Source of the DNA: Prolixibacteraceae bacterium
GTDB taxonomy: Bacteria > Bacteroidota > Bacteroidia > Bacteroidales > Prolixibacteraceae
Reading direction: 5' to 3'
Assembly: GCA_003457135.1 (NCBI GenBank)
Contig: DMSQ01000039.1
Coordinates: forward strand, 1 to 38,001
Length of the DNA: 38,001 nucleotides
Part shown: piece by piece, positions 7,357 through 14,381 of the stretch
How positions within the stretch are numbered: position 1 is the first letter of the stretch
Layout: each line of letters opens with the position of its first letter
The notes under the pieces: generated by a model
The model's database searches: none
Seen by the model: only the letters and a program-made list of their open reading frames with translations
Told to the model about the DNA's origin: nothing
Translations under genes and position numbers: made by a program

Positions 7357-7477
7357 AAAGTTCGGAGTGAACTAAAGTTCGGAATGCCTAAAGTAAAAAC
7401 AGATTGCTTCGTGCCTCGCAATGACGTTGACAATAGCATGGGGTTCAACTTTAGGCACTCTAGTCACTCCGAACTTT
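7357..7477. repeat. Nested inverted/direct repeat element before amn
   Basis: A perfect 14-bp inverted repeat (AAAGTTCGGAGTGA at 7357-7370, its complement at 7464-7477) encloses a second one (TGCCTAAAGT at 7385-7394 with ACTTTAGGCA at 7448-7457). ACTTTAGGCACT also recurs directly beyond the right arm at about 7473-7484. The centre has GATTGCTTCGTGCCTCGCAA, a fragment type found dispersed in many genomes. It fills most of the gap before AMP nucleosidase and codes for nothing. Confidence 0.7.
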
Positions 7478-7490
7478 AGGCACTTTATTT

Positions 7491-8261
7491 ATGAAAACAA
7501 AAGAAGAAATTGTAGCAAACTGGCTTCCCCGTTATACCGGAAGGCCTTTGGATGAATTTGATGATTTAATTCTGCTGACTAATTTTCACATGTATGTGGA
7601 TATGTTTGCTAAAAAATTCGATGTACCTATTTTGGGTGAAAATAAAAATATGCCCAATGCCAGCGCTGAGGGAATCACCATTATCAACTTTGGAATGGGT
7701 AGTCCGAATGCGGCGACCATGATGGATTTGTTAAGCGCCATACATCCAAGAGCGGTTCTTTTTTTAGGCAAATGCGGTGGGCTGAAGCAAAAAAACCAAT
7801 TGGGTGATTTTATTTTACCGATTGCCGCCATCCGAAGCGAAGGAACTTCAAACGATTATTTACCTCCTGAAATACCCGCGCTTCCGGCATTTAACCTTCA
7901 ACGTGCAGTTTCAACGGCTATCCGAAACCGGAAACACGATTACTGGACAGGAGTTGTTTACACCACCAACAAACGCGTTTGGGAATATGACGAGCGTTTT
8001 AAAAAATACCTGGAAAAATCGAGGGCGATGGCAATTGACATGGAGACAGCAACCATATTTACCGTTGGTTTCTGCAACCAAATCCCTTCCGGGGCATTAT
8101 TGCTTGTATCCGATCAGCCCATGATTTCAACCGGAGTTAAAACTGAAGCAAGCGATCAGATTGTTTCGAATACCTTTGTGAAGGAACATCTGGAAACCGG
8201 AATTGATGCACTTCTTGAGATTAAGAATAACGGAGAATCGGTGAAACACCTGAAATTTTAG
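7491..8261 (+). CDS. amn: AMP nucleosidase
   Basis: A 256-residue nucleoside-phosphorylase-fold enzyme that hydrolyses AMP to adenine and ribose 5-phosphate. Visible landmarks are INFGMGSPNAATMMDLL (phosphate/ribose region), VLFLGKCGGL, and MAIDMETATIF with E185 for ribose binding, followed by LLLVSDQPM with the base-contacting Asp. The length fits the short Bacteroidota form, which lacks the N-terminal regulatory domain of the E. coli enzyme. ATG 7491 is the only sensible start. holA follows after 8 bp, so it probably leads the operon amn-holA-rhomboid-gmhB-like-aminotransferase. The repeat element directly upstream leaves little room for a standard promoter. Confidence 0.9.
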   Translation: MKTKEEIVANWLPRYTGRPLDEFDDLILLTNFHMYVDMFAKKFDVPILGENKNMPNASAEGITIINFGMGSPNAATMMDLLSAIHPRAVLFLGKCGGLKQKNQLGDFILPIAAIRSEGTSNDYLPPEIPALPAFNLQRAVSTAIRNRKHDYWTGVVYTTNKRVWEYDERFKKYLEKSRAMAIDMETATIFTVGFCNQIPSGALLLVSDQPMISTGVKTEASDQIVSNTFVKEHLETGIDALLEIKNNGESVKHLKF

Positions 8262-8269
8262 TATCGTCT

Positions 8270-9325
8270 ATGGCAATTACTTTTGAAGAAATAATCAGCA
8301 ACCTGCAAAAAAAAATCTACCATCCCATTTACTTTTTGATGGGTGAGGAAGCTTACTTCATTGATAAAATCAGCGACTACATCACAGACCATGTGCTGAC
8401 CGATGTTGAAAAGGGATTTAACCTGACCATACTCTATGGGAAAGACCTTGAACCCGCCACGATTGTTAGTCAGGCACGCCGGTTTCCGATGATGGCCAAT
8501 TATCAGGTAATTGTTGTTCGGGAAGCGCAAAACATCAAAGATCTGGTTGCGAAGGAAAACAAATCAGGAAAGGAAAAGGCCAGTGAAAAAACTAAGCTCC
8601 CTTTCGAGCTTTATCTCGAAAATCCATTAAAATCAACAATTCTGGTCATCTGTTATAAATACAAGAGTATTGATAAACGGACCAATATTGCTAAACAACT
8701 TGAAAAAACGGCAGTTCTTTTTGATTCAAAGAAGATTTACGACAATCAGTTGCCTGCCTGGATAACAACTTATTTAAAAACCCAACAATATGCCATTACG
8801 CCACAGGCAGCGGCCATGCTTACCGAATATTTGGGAGCCGACCTGAGCAAAGTAGCCAACGAATTGGACAAGTTAATTATTTCGTTGCCTGTTGGAACAA
8901 CCATTATGCCAGACCATGTCGAGAAGAATATCGGAATCAGCAAGGAGTTTAACGTGTTTGAACTTCAGAAAGCATTGGGAGAACGAAATTTGCTAAAAGC
9001 GAACCGGATCATTAATTATTTTGGGGCCAATCCTTCTACAAATCCTTTCCCGGTTATTATTTCATCCTTGTTCGGATTCTTCTCGAAATTGTTGAACTAC
9101 CATTTTCTGGAAGATAAATCACAAAATAATGCCGCATCCGTACTTGGAGTTCATCCGTTCTTTGTCAAGGATTATGCAGTTGCTGCAAAGAATTACAACA
9201 TTAAAAAACTGGTCGAAATTGTCGGTATTTTGCGCGAATACGACATGAAATCAAAAGGATTTGGCAATGTTTCAGCCTCACTTGCCGACCTGGAACGTGA
9301 AATGACATACCGTATTTTACATTAA
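8270..9325 (+). CDS. holA: DNA polymerase III subunit delta
   Basis: A 351-residue clamp-loader delta subunit. It opens the sliding clamp in the replisome. Recognisable parts are the N-terminal HPIYFLMGEEAYFIDKISDY, QARRFPMMANYQVIVVREAQ, the central ITPQAAAMLTEYLGADLSKV with NELDKLI, and the C-terminal collar domain with LGVHPFFVKDY and ending SASLADLEREMTYRIL. There is no functional Walker A, as expected for delta. Length is typical. It follows amn by 8 bp and precedes the rhomboid gene by 11 bp on the same strand. Confidence 0.92.
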   Translation: MAITFEEIISNLQKKIYHPIYFLMGEEAYFIDKISDYITDHVLTDVEKGFNLTILYGKDLEPATIVSQARRFPMMANYQVIVVREAQNIKDLVAKENKSGKEKASEKTKLPFELYLENPLKSTILVICYKYKSIDKRTNIAKQLEKTAVLFDSKKIYDNQLPAWITTYLKTQQYAITPQAAAMLTEYLGADLSKVANELDKLIISLPVGTTIMPDHVEKNIGISKEFNVFELQKALGERNLLKANRIINYFGANPSTNPFPVIISSLFGFFSKLLNYHFLEDKSQNNAASVLGVHPFFVKDYAVAAKNYNIKKLVEIVGILREYDMKSKGFGNVSASLADLEREMTYRILH

Positions 9326-9336
9326 ACGATTTACTC

Positions 9337-9945
9337 ATGACTATTATTCTGATTGTGATTACTGTAGCTGTTTCCTATGCCGCTTTTAATTCGGTTAAGC
9401 TAATGGAACTTCTTCAGTTCAATGCCAGTAAAATATTTTATAAAAAAGAATATCACCGGCTAATTACCCATGCCTTTGTTCATGCTAACTGGGAACACCT
9501 TCTTGTGAATATGATTGTTTTGTTTTCGTTTGGTCTGGCTATCGAGAAGTATTTTGAATTCAATTTCGGGAATAATCATATCCTTTATTTTTTTCTTCTT
9601 TATTTTGGGGGCATCCTGACTTCAAATATTTATGCGCTCTTTAAACACCGGAAAAACTATTTTTACAATGCTGTTGGAGCCTCTGGTGCAGTCGCTTCCG
9701 TACTTTTTGCTTCCATTTTCTTCGATCCCTGGAATAAGATTTATTTCTTTGGAATATTGCCTATTCCGGGAATTGTCTTTGGAGCATTATACCTGGTTTA
9801 TTCGTACCAGATGAGCAACAAACAAAAAGATAATGTGGCTCATGATGCCCATTTTCTTGGTTCCCTTTTTGGTTTTATTTTTCCAATTTTACTGAACCCA
9901 AGGCTCTTTGAAATATTTTTGGACAAACTCTTTGGGCTAATATGA
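9337..9945 (+). CDS. Rhomboid-family intramembrane serine protease
   Basis: A 202-residue polytopic protein with about six membrane helices. The catalytic serine is S116 in AVGASGAVASV, and the paired histidine is H172 in AHFLGSLFGF (HxxGxxxG). The conserved loop HAFVHANWEHLLVNM is present. Rhomboids cut membrane proteins within or near their transmembrane segments; the substrate here is unknown. It is a short six-helix form without extra domains. It lies 11 bp after holA, and its TGA overlaps the ATG of the HAD phosphatase gene (9942-9945). Confidence 0.9.
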   Translation: MTIILIVITVAVSYAAFNSVKLMELLQFNASKIFYKKEYHRLITHAFVHANWEHLLVNMIVLFSFGLAIEKYFEFNFGNNHILYFFLLYFGGILTSNIYALFKHRKNYFYNAVGASGAVASVLFASIFFDPWNKIYFFGILPIPGIVFGALYLVYSYQMSNKQKDNVAHDAHFLGSLFGFIFPILLNPRLFEIFLDKLFGLI

Positions 9946-10433
9946 ATGGAAAGGCCATTTTTCTGGACCGCGATGGTGTTTTATTCGATAACAGCGATCA
10001 ATATTACATCTGGAAACAGGAACAAATCAGGTTTGTTGATGGAGTTTTTGATAACTTGAAATGTCTGCTTCTGAATGGATATCAATTATTCATAGTTTCC
10101 AATCAGGGCGGGATCTCAAAAGGATTGTATCCGAAAGATGATATTTTAAACCTTCATGCCGGACTGATCCAAACTTTCAGGAACAACCAGATTGAGATTA
10201 CAGAAATTGTTTTTTGTCCACACCATCCTGAAATTGAAAAATGTATATGCCGAAAACCTGATTCAATCCTGATTGAAAAACTTCTGGCCAAACACAAATT
10301 GAGCAAGGAAGAATCGTACCTGATAGGCGACAGCGAATCGGACATGGAAGCCGCAGAAAAAGCAGGCATACAGAAAATAAAGATCAATTCAAATCAAGAT
10401 ATGTATCCATTTATTTCATTTCTGATTAGATGA
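9942..10433 (+). CDS. GmhB-like HAD phosphatase
   Basis: A 163-residue HAD-superfamily IIIA phosphatase close to D-glycero-D-manno-heptose-1,7-bisphosphate 7-phosphatase. It has the nucleophile/acid pair D9 and D11 in FLDRDGVLFDN, motif II IVSNQGGI, the zinc site C92, H94, C101, C103 in FCPHHPEIEKCICRKP, and motif IV GDSESDMEAA. In GmhB this step makes ADP-heptose precursors for lipopolysaccharide or S-layer glycans; histidinol-phosphate phosphatase is the other related activity. The zinc-loop spacing is shorter than in the E. coli enzyme. It overlaps both neighbours by ATGA, so it is tightly coupled to rhomboid and to the class IV aminotransferase homologue. Confidence 0.85.
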   Translation: MNGKAIFLDRDGVLFDNSDQYYIWKQEQIRFVDGVFDNLKCLLLNGYQLFIVSNQGGISKGLYPKDDILNLHAGLIQTFRNNQIEITEIVFCPHHPEIEKCICRKPDSILIEKLLAKHKLSKEESYLIGDSESDMEAAEKAGIQKIKINSNQDMYPFISFLIR

Positions 10434-11257
10434 ACAGTGGCCAATACATATTGGTTAACGGAACATTCATTCCTGCTGATGAATACCGGGTTTCGCTTCA
10501 GGAATCGGATGCTTTTTTATTCGCTGAAAAAATAAGGGCCGTACGTACTAATTTTCCTTTCTTTAGCGAAACACTTGAAATAATCAAACTTAAATTACTC
10601 CTCTATAACCAGTCGTTTCCTGAATTGACCGACCGCGGTGGCGCTGGTTTAAGACGCCAGCTCGAACGGGCATTGACTAAAAATAAGCTTTTCTTAGGGG
10701 CAGTATTTACCATTTCTTTCAGGTTAATAAATGAACAGGTTCAATATACGATATGGGCCGAAAAATTTGAACAATCTGATTTTGAATTGAATGAAAGAGG
10801 CCTGTTTATTGAAATTTTTGATAAAATAAAGAAGCCGTCATCATCTCTTTCGAATTTATCGCTGGGTTCTGAAATCTATTGGAACATAGCCCGGAATCAT
10901 TTAAGAAATCCGGTGGCAGACCAATTATTGTTTGTGAATACTGAAGATCATATCATCGAAGCTCTTGAAGCGAACATTTACATCATCAACGGAAACCGGA
11001 TCAGGGGGGCCAATTGTGAGCATGGCGCTTATCTGGATATCAGTCAGACTCTTTTACTTGAAATATTCAGAAAATTAAATCTCAGGTATTCTGAGAATGA
11101 AGAAATAACCATTCATGATATTCGTTCGGCTGAGGAAATAATGACGGTGAATGCCATTGAAGGGATAAGATGGATTGTTGGATTTGAAGGCAAACGGTTT
11201 TTTAACCATACGATCCGGAAAATCAGCGAAATTTTTGGACGAAGCCTGCTTAGTTAA
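10430..11257 (+). CDS. Class IV aminotransferase homologue lacking the PLP lysine
   Basis: A 275-residue protein of the branched-chain aminotransferase / aminodeoxychorismate lyase family (fold type IV). Family features are ADEYRVSLQESDAFLFAEKI near the N-terminus, the E177/N182 element in IIEALEANIYII, and TVNAIEGIRWIVG near the C-terminus. In Bacteroidota members the PLP lysine lies in SNLK(T); here the aligned stretch is LSNLSLGSEIYWN, with S144 where lysine is expected. Unless another lysine (K134 or K135 nearby) takes over, it cannot form the internal aldimine and may be a non-catalytic or repurposed member. It overlaps the preceding gene by ATGA and the convergent YqgE gene by 8 bp. Confidence 0.8.
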   Translation: MNSGQYILVNGTFIPADEYRVSLQESDAFLFAEKIRAVRTNFPFFSETLEIIKLKLLLYNQSFPELTDRGGAGLRRQLERALTKNKLFLGAVFTISFRLINEQVQYTIWAEKFEQSDFELNERGLFIEIFDKIKKPSSSLSNLSLGSEIYWNIARNHLRNPVADQLLFVNTEDHIIEALEANIYIINGNRIRGANCEHGAYLDISQTLLLEIFRKLNLRYSENEEITIHDIRSAEEIMTVNAIEGIRWIVGFEGKRFFNHTIRKISEIFGRSLLS

Positions 11258-11840
11258 GTGAAGGATTTTCCGGAAAGTTTTCCCACATGCTGTACTTACC
11301 GCCCATTGATCGAACGGATTGTGCCCACATCACATTTTCATCGATAGTCATCAGGTCGGCTTGCGGAATATCGGCAACCAGCCACGAATTCTGAGCAATT
11401 TCTTCTTCAAGCTGACCGGCATCCCAACCCGAATAGCCCAAAAAGAACCGTACCTGCTGCGAATTTACAAGGCCTAATTTAATCTGAAGTTTAAGCGCTT
11501 CAAAATCGCCACCCCAATAAAGATTTTCTTTAATCTTGATACTCCCGGGGATGGAGTCGCCCAAGGTATGGATGAAGTAAATAGAATCAGTTCCTACAGG
11601 TCCTCCAATGTGGATTTCAGAATCGAAGTCGGGGAAATCAGCAAAAAGATCTTCAACCGGATAATCAACTTTTTTATTCAGGATAAATCCAATTGCGCCT
11701 TTTTCACTGTAAGATGCAAGGAGAATGATTGACCGGTTAAAGTAACTTCCGGCCAGAAAAGGTTCAGCAATCAGTATATGTCCCTGTTTTGGGGCTACGT
11801 GATTGGTTTCTATCCTGAATATGTTTGTATTAATTTTCAT
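11250..11840 (-). CDS. YqgE/AlgH family protein (UPF0301)
   Basis: A 196-residue protein of the DUF179 family: GHILIAEPFLAGSYFNRSII near the start, GAIGFILNKK, IHIGGPVGTDSIYFIH, and FFLGYSGWDAGQLEEEI are all hallmark segments. It is cytoplasmic, without a signal peptide. The family is widespread; the name AlgH comes from a proposed link to alginate regulation in Pseudomonas, and the biochemical function is not settled. Length is standard. It is convergent with the aminotransferase homologue, overlapping by 8 bp, and starts at ATG 11840. Confidence 0.92.
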   Translation of the reverse strand: MKINTNIFRIETNHVAPKQGHILIAEPFLAGSYFNRSIILLASYSEKGAIGFILNKKVDYPVEDLFADFPDFDSEIHIGGPVGTDSIYFIHTLGDSIPGSIKIKENLYWGGDFEALKLQIKLGLVNSQQVRFFLGYSGWDAGQLEEEIAQNSWLVADIPQADLMTIDENVMWAQSVRSMGGKYSMWENFPENPSLN

Positions 11841-12029
11841 TGGTCAAACTTCGTTCAAGAAATATAGTAATTCTCAATCGCTTTTCAAAGAAAAAAATCT
11901 TTTTTAGATAAAAAAAACAAATACTTAGAAGAATGCTAGTTATGGAAGTAAAAAAAATAACTTGTAAGTAAAACTAAGTCAAAAGACCAGAGATAGTTGC
12001 CAAATAAAAGACTGAAATGTCTTAATGTT

Positions 12030-12308
12030 TTAGTTTTCTTCAACGATTACATAAATTTCCTCGTCGGCTTTTTTCATTAAAAACTGTTCACGCGCAAACT
12101 TTTCCAGATTGGCATCATTGGTTTGCAGCTCATATAATTTTCGTTTATCTGCTTCAATTTTTTGTTTGTAAAAATTTACCTGTGCTTCAAGTAGTGCGAG
12201 TTCTTGCCTGTTTTGTAAATGTTGCCGTAAATTATTTTCATCAAAAAACATGATCCACACCAAAAAACCTACCAGGGTTATAAGGTATTTGTTGAAGATT
12301 GGCTTCAT
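12030..12308 (-). CDS. FtsB/DivIC-like cell-division protein
   Basis: A 92-residue bitopic membrane protein: a short cytoplasmic N-terminus, one transmembrane helix (YLITLVGFLVWIMFF), a coiled coil (LRQHLQNRQELALLEAQVNF to about LYELQ), and the FtsB/DivIC signature NLEKFAREQFLMKKADEEIY. These proteins join FtsL and FtsQ in the divisome. I chose ATG 12308 because AGGA lies nine bases upstream and the helix then begins right after a short N-tail. ATG 12338 is in frame and possible. The frame stays open to 12425, but that part runs across the promoter and does not resemble the family. Confidence 0.85.
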   Translation of the reverse strand: MKPIFNKYLITLVGFLVWIMFFDENNLRQHLQNRQELALLEAQVNFYKQKIEADKRKLYELQTNDANLEKFAREQFLMKKADEEIYVIVEEN

Positions 12309-12353
12309 GATTTTAATTCCTAATTCTGTGGCTTCCATGACGATGATTTTAAG

Positions 12354-12361
12354 CAAAAATA
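12354..12361 (-). promoter_or_regulatory. -7 box TATTTTTG for the DivIC-like gene
   Basis: The octamer reads TATTTTTG on the minus strand and fits TAnnTTTG. A transcript from near 12349 would have a leader of about 41 nt to the ATG at 12308. The -33 box is not clear. Confidence 0.4.
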
Positions 12362-12419
12362 GAATTTTCCCTGACAAAAAAAAATTGGTGTACGTTAAAA
12401 ATCCCTTTTTGTAGAAATT

Positions 12420-12533
12420 AACCACGAAGTGGTTGAAATTGAATAGCTCTGAGTGAAACTCAGGGGGTAAAGTAATCGCTATTTTACCATTGATTCCATC
12501 CGGGGCTATTGGTATTAAATCCCTTCAGGATTT
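12420..12533. repeat. Hairpin-rich dispersed repeat
   Basis: Three small hairpins lie in a row: AACCAC-GAA-GTGGTT (12420-12434), CTGAG-TGAAA-CTCAG (12449-12463) and AAATCC-CTTCA-GGATTT (12517-12533). Read on the minus strand it has the look of the intergenic repeats with CCTGAAGGGATT and ACCACTTCGTGGTT that recur in Bacteroidota genomes. It separates pruA from the DivIC-like gene. Confidence 0.6.
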
Positions 12534-12564
12534 CAAAAAACATTTAGCATCTTTAAAAAAAGAT

Positions 12565-14202
12565 TTAATCCTGATCAGGCAAAAAGTTCGGATAAGTATA
12601 ATTTACGGGAGGAACAAAATTTTCTTTAATGGTACGGATGGATGTCCAGCGAAGGAAATTGAATACTGAACCAGCTTTATCGTTCGTTCCTGAACCGCGG
12701 GCCCCTCCGAAAGGTTGCTGGCCCACCGTTGCGCCTGTTGGTTTGTCGTTGATGTAAAAGTTCCCGGCAGCATTTTCGAGGCGTTTGGTAATTCGCTCTA
12801 TACTATAACGATCCTGTGAGAAAATAGCGCCGGTTAATGCATAGATCGAAGTTTTATCCAGAATATCAAGTGTTTGGTCTATTTTTTCATCAGGATAAAC
12901 ATAAACTGTCAGAATAGGCCCGAATAATTCTTCGACCATGGTAATATAATCCGGATTTTTAGCCAGGATAACAGTTGGTTCGATAAAATACCCAACAGTT
13001 TTATCGCATTTTCCCCCAAACAAAACTTCGGCATCCTCATCTTTTCGGGCTTGTTCAATAAAACCGGCTAGTTTGTCGAATGAAGGTTCGTCAATAACTG
13101 CATTAATAAAATTGGTAAAATCTTCGGGTGGCCCCATTTTAACGGTTGCCAATTCGCGCCCTAATCGTTCGCTAACTTCAGTCCAAATACTATAAGGGAT
13201 GTATGCTCTCGAAGCTGCGGAGCATTTTTGTCCCTGATATTCGAAGGATCCGCGAAGCATGGCAATGGCAACAGCTTGTGGATCGGCAGTCGGATCGGCA
13301 AAAATGAAGTCTTTGCCGCCGGTTTCGCCAACAATTCGTGGATATGACTTGTATTTGTAAATGTTTTCGCCAATTGTTTTCCAGATACTTTGGAATACTC
13401 CGGTTGAGCCGGTAAAGTGAATACCTGCAAAATCAGGTGATTGAAGAACTACGTCAGCCGCCGCCGGACCACTTACGTACACCAGATTAATGACGCCGTC
13501 AGGTAACCCTGCTTCCTGAAGTACCTCCATAATTACGGCTGCCGAATAAACAGCAGTTTTTGATGGTTTCCAAACGACCACATTTCCCATCATGGCCGGG
13601 GCTGCCGGTAAGTTTCCGGCGATTGAGGTAAAATTGAAAGGCGTTAATGCAAAAATAAATCCTTCCAAAGATCTGAATTCATTATAATTCCAGATTCCGG
13701 GAGCTGATGCTGGTTGCATTTTATAAATATCGGTCATGCATTTTACGCCGAACCTGAAGAAATCAGCCATTTCGCAGGCAGCATCTATTTCAGCCTGATA
13801 GGCATTTTTCGATTGTCCAAGCATGGTTGCGGCATTTATTTTGGCCCGGTATGGCCCGGCAAACAAGTCGGCAGCTTTCAGGAAAATGGCTGCGCGATGG
13901 TGCCACGCCATGGAATTCCACTTCACGCGGGCCATCATGGCGGCATCTATGGCCATTTGCACGTGTGAAGAATCTCCCTGATAATAATAGCCCAGTGTGT
14001 GTTTGATGTCGTGAGGTGGAAAAATTCTTACACGCCGGTCTGTGGTCACTTCTTTTCCACCAATAATCATTGGCAATTCAAGTTCTGCTGACCTTAGCTG
14101 GCGGAGCATTTCCTTTAACTCTACTCTTTCAGGGGAACCAGGTGCATAGCTTTTTATAGGTTCATTCCTGACTTCAGGGATATTAAAAAAACCTTTCGGC
14201 AT
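12565..14202 (-). CDS. pruA: L-glutamate gamma-semialdehyde (P5C) dehydrogenase
   Basis: A 545-residue aldehyde dehydrogenase that oxidises glutamate semialdehyde (from delta-1-pyrroline-5-carboxylate) to glutamate with NAD+, the second step of proline breakdown. It has IHFTGSTGVFQSIWK (NAD-binding turn), the general base E293 in GETGGKDF, and the catalytic cysteine C327 in YQGQKCSAASRAY. The N-terminal NEPIKSYAPGSPER and the C-terminal GATVGQQPFGGARGSGTNDK are specific to the stand-alone P5C dehydrogenase subfamily. Length is normal and there is no PutA fusion. The partner proline dehydrogenase is at 31211-32122. It starts at ATG 14202, divergent from the histidine kinase. Confidence 0.93.
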   Translation of the reverse strand: MPKGFFNIPEVRNEPIKSYAPGSPERVELKEMLRQLRSAELELPMIIGGKEVTTDRRVRIFPPHDIKHTLGYYYQGDSSHVQMAIDAAMMARVKWNSMAWHHRAAIFLKAADLFAGPYRAKINAATMLGQSKNAYQAEIDAACEMADFFRFGVKCMTDIYKMQPASAPGIWNYNEFRSLEGFIFALTPFNFTSIAGNLPAAPAMMGNVVVWKPSKTAVYSAAVIMEVLQEAGLPDGVINLVYVSGPAAADVVLQSPDFAGIHFTGSTGVFQSIWKTIGENIYKYKSYPRIVGETGGKDFIFADPTADPQAVAIAMLRGSFEYQGQKCSAASRAYIPYSIWTEVSERLGRELATVKMGPPEDFTNFINAVIDEPSFDKLAGFIEQARKDEDAEVLFGGKCDKTVGYFIEPTVILAKNPDYITMVEELFGPILTVYVYPDEKIDQTLDILDKTSIYALTGAIFSQDRYSIERITKRLENAAGNFYINDKPTGATVGQQPFGGARGSGTNDKAGSVFNFLRWTSIRTIKENFVPPVNYTYPNFLPDQD

Positions 14203-14381
14203 AATTTTATGTATTATTGATATTGATGTAAAATTTGTACCTGCAAAACTAGGTTTTCACGAGAGTATATTTCCTAATAAAAATCACCTTTCGATTTTCC
14301 AGGTAATTTGCGCCAAACCTATTTAGATTCTAAATTTTACTATATTTATTCCCTCGAAAAACTGAATGTTGACGCAATTTC

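Noticed and set aside
12309..12425. Longer N-terminus for the DivIC-like protein
   Set aside because: It covers a TATTTTTG box and reaches the hairpin repeat; ATG 12308 has a ribosome site and a family-like length.
12420..12540. Hairpin array as a CRISPR
   Set aside because: The three hairpins differ in sequence and are not separated by equal-length spacers; no cas genes are present.
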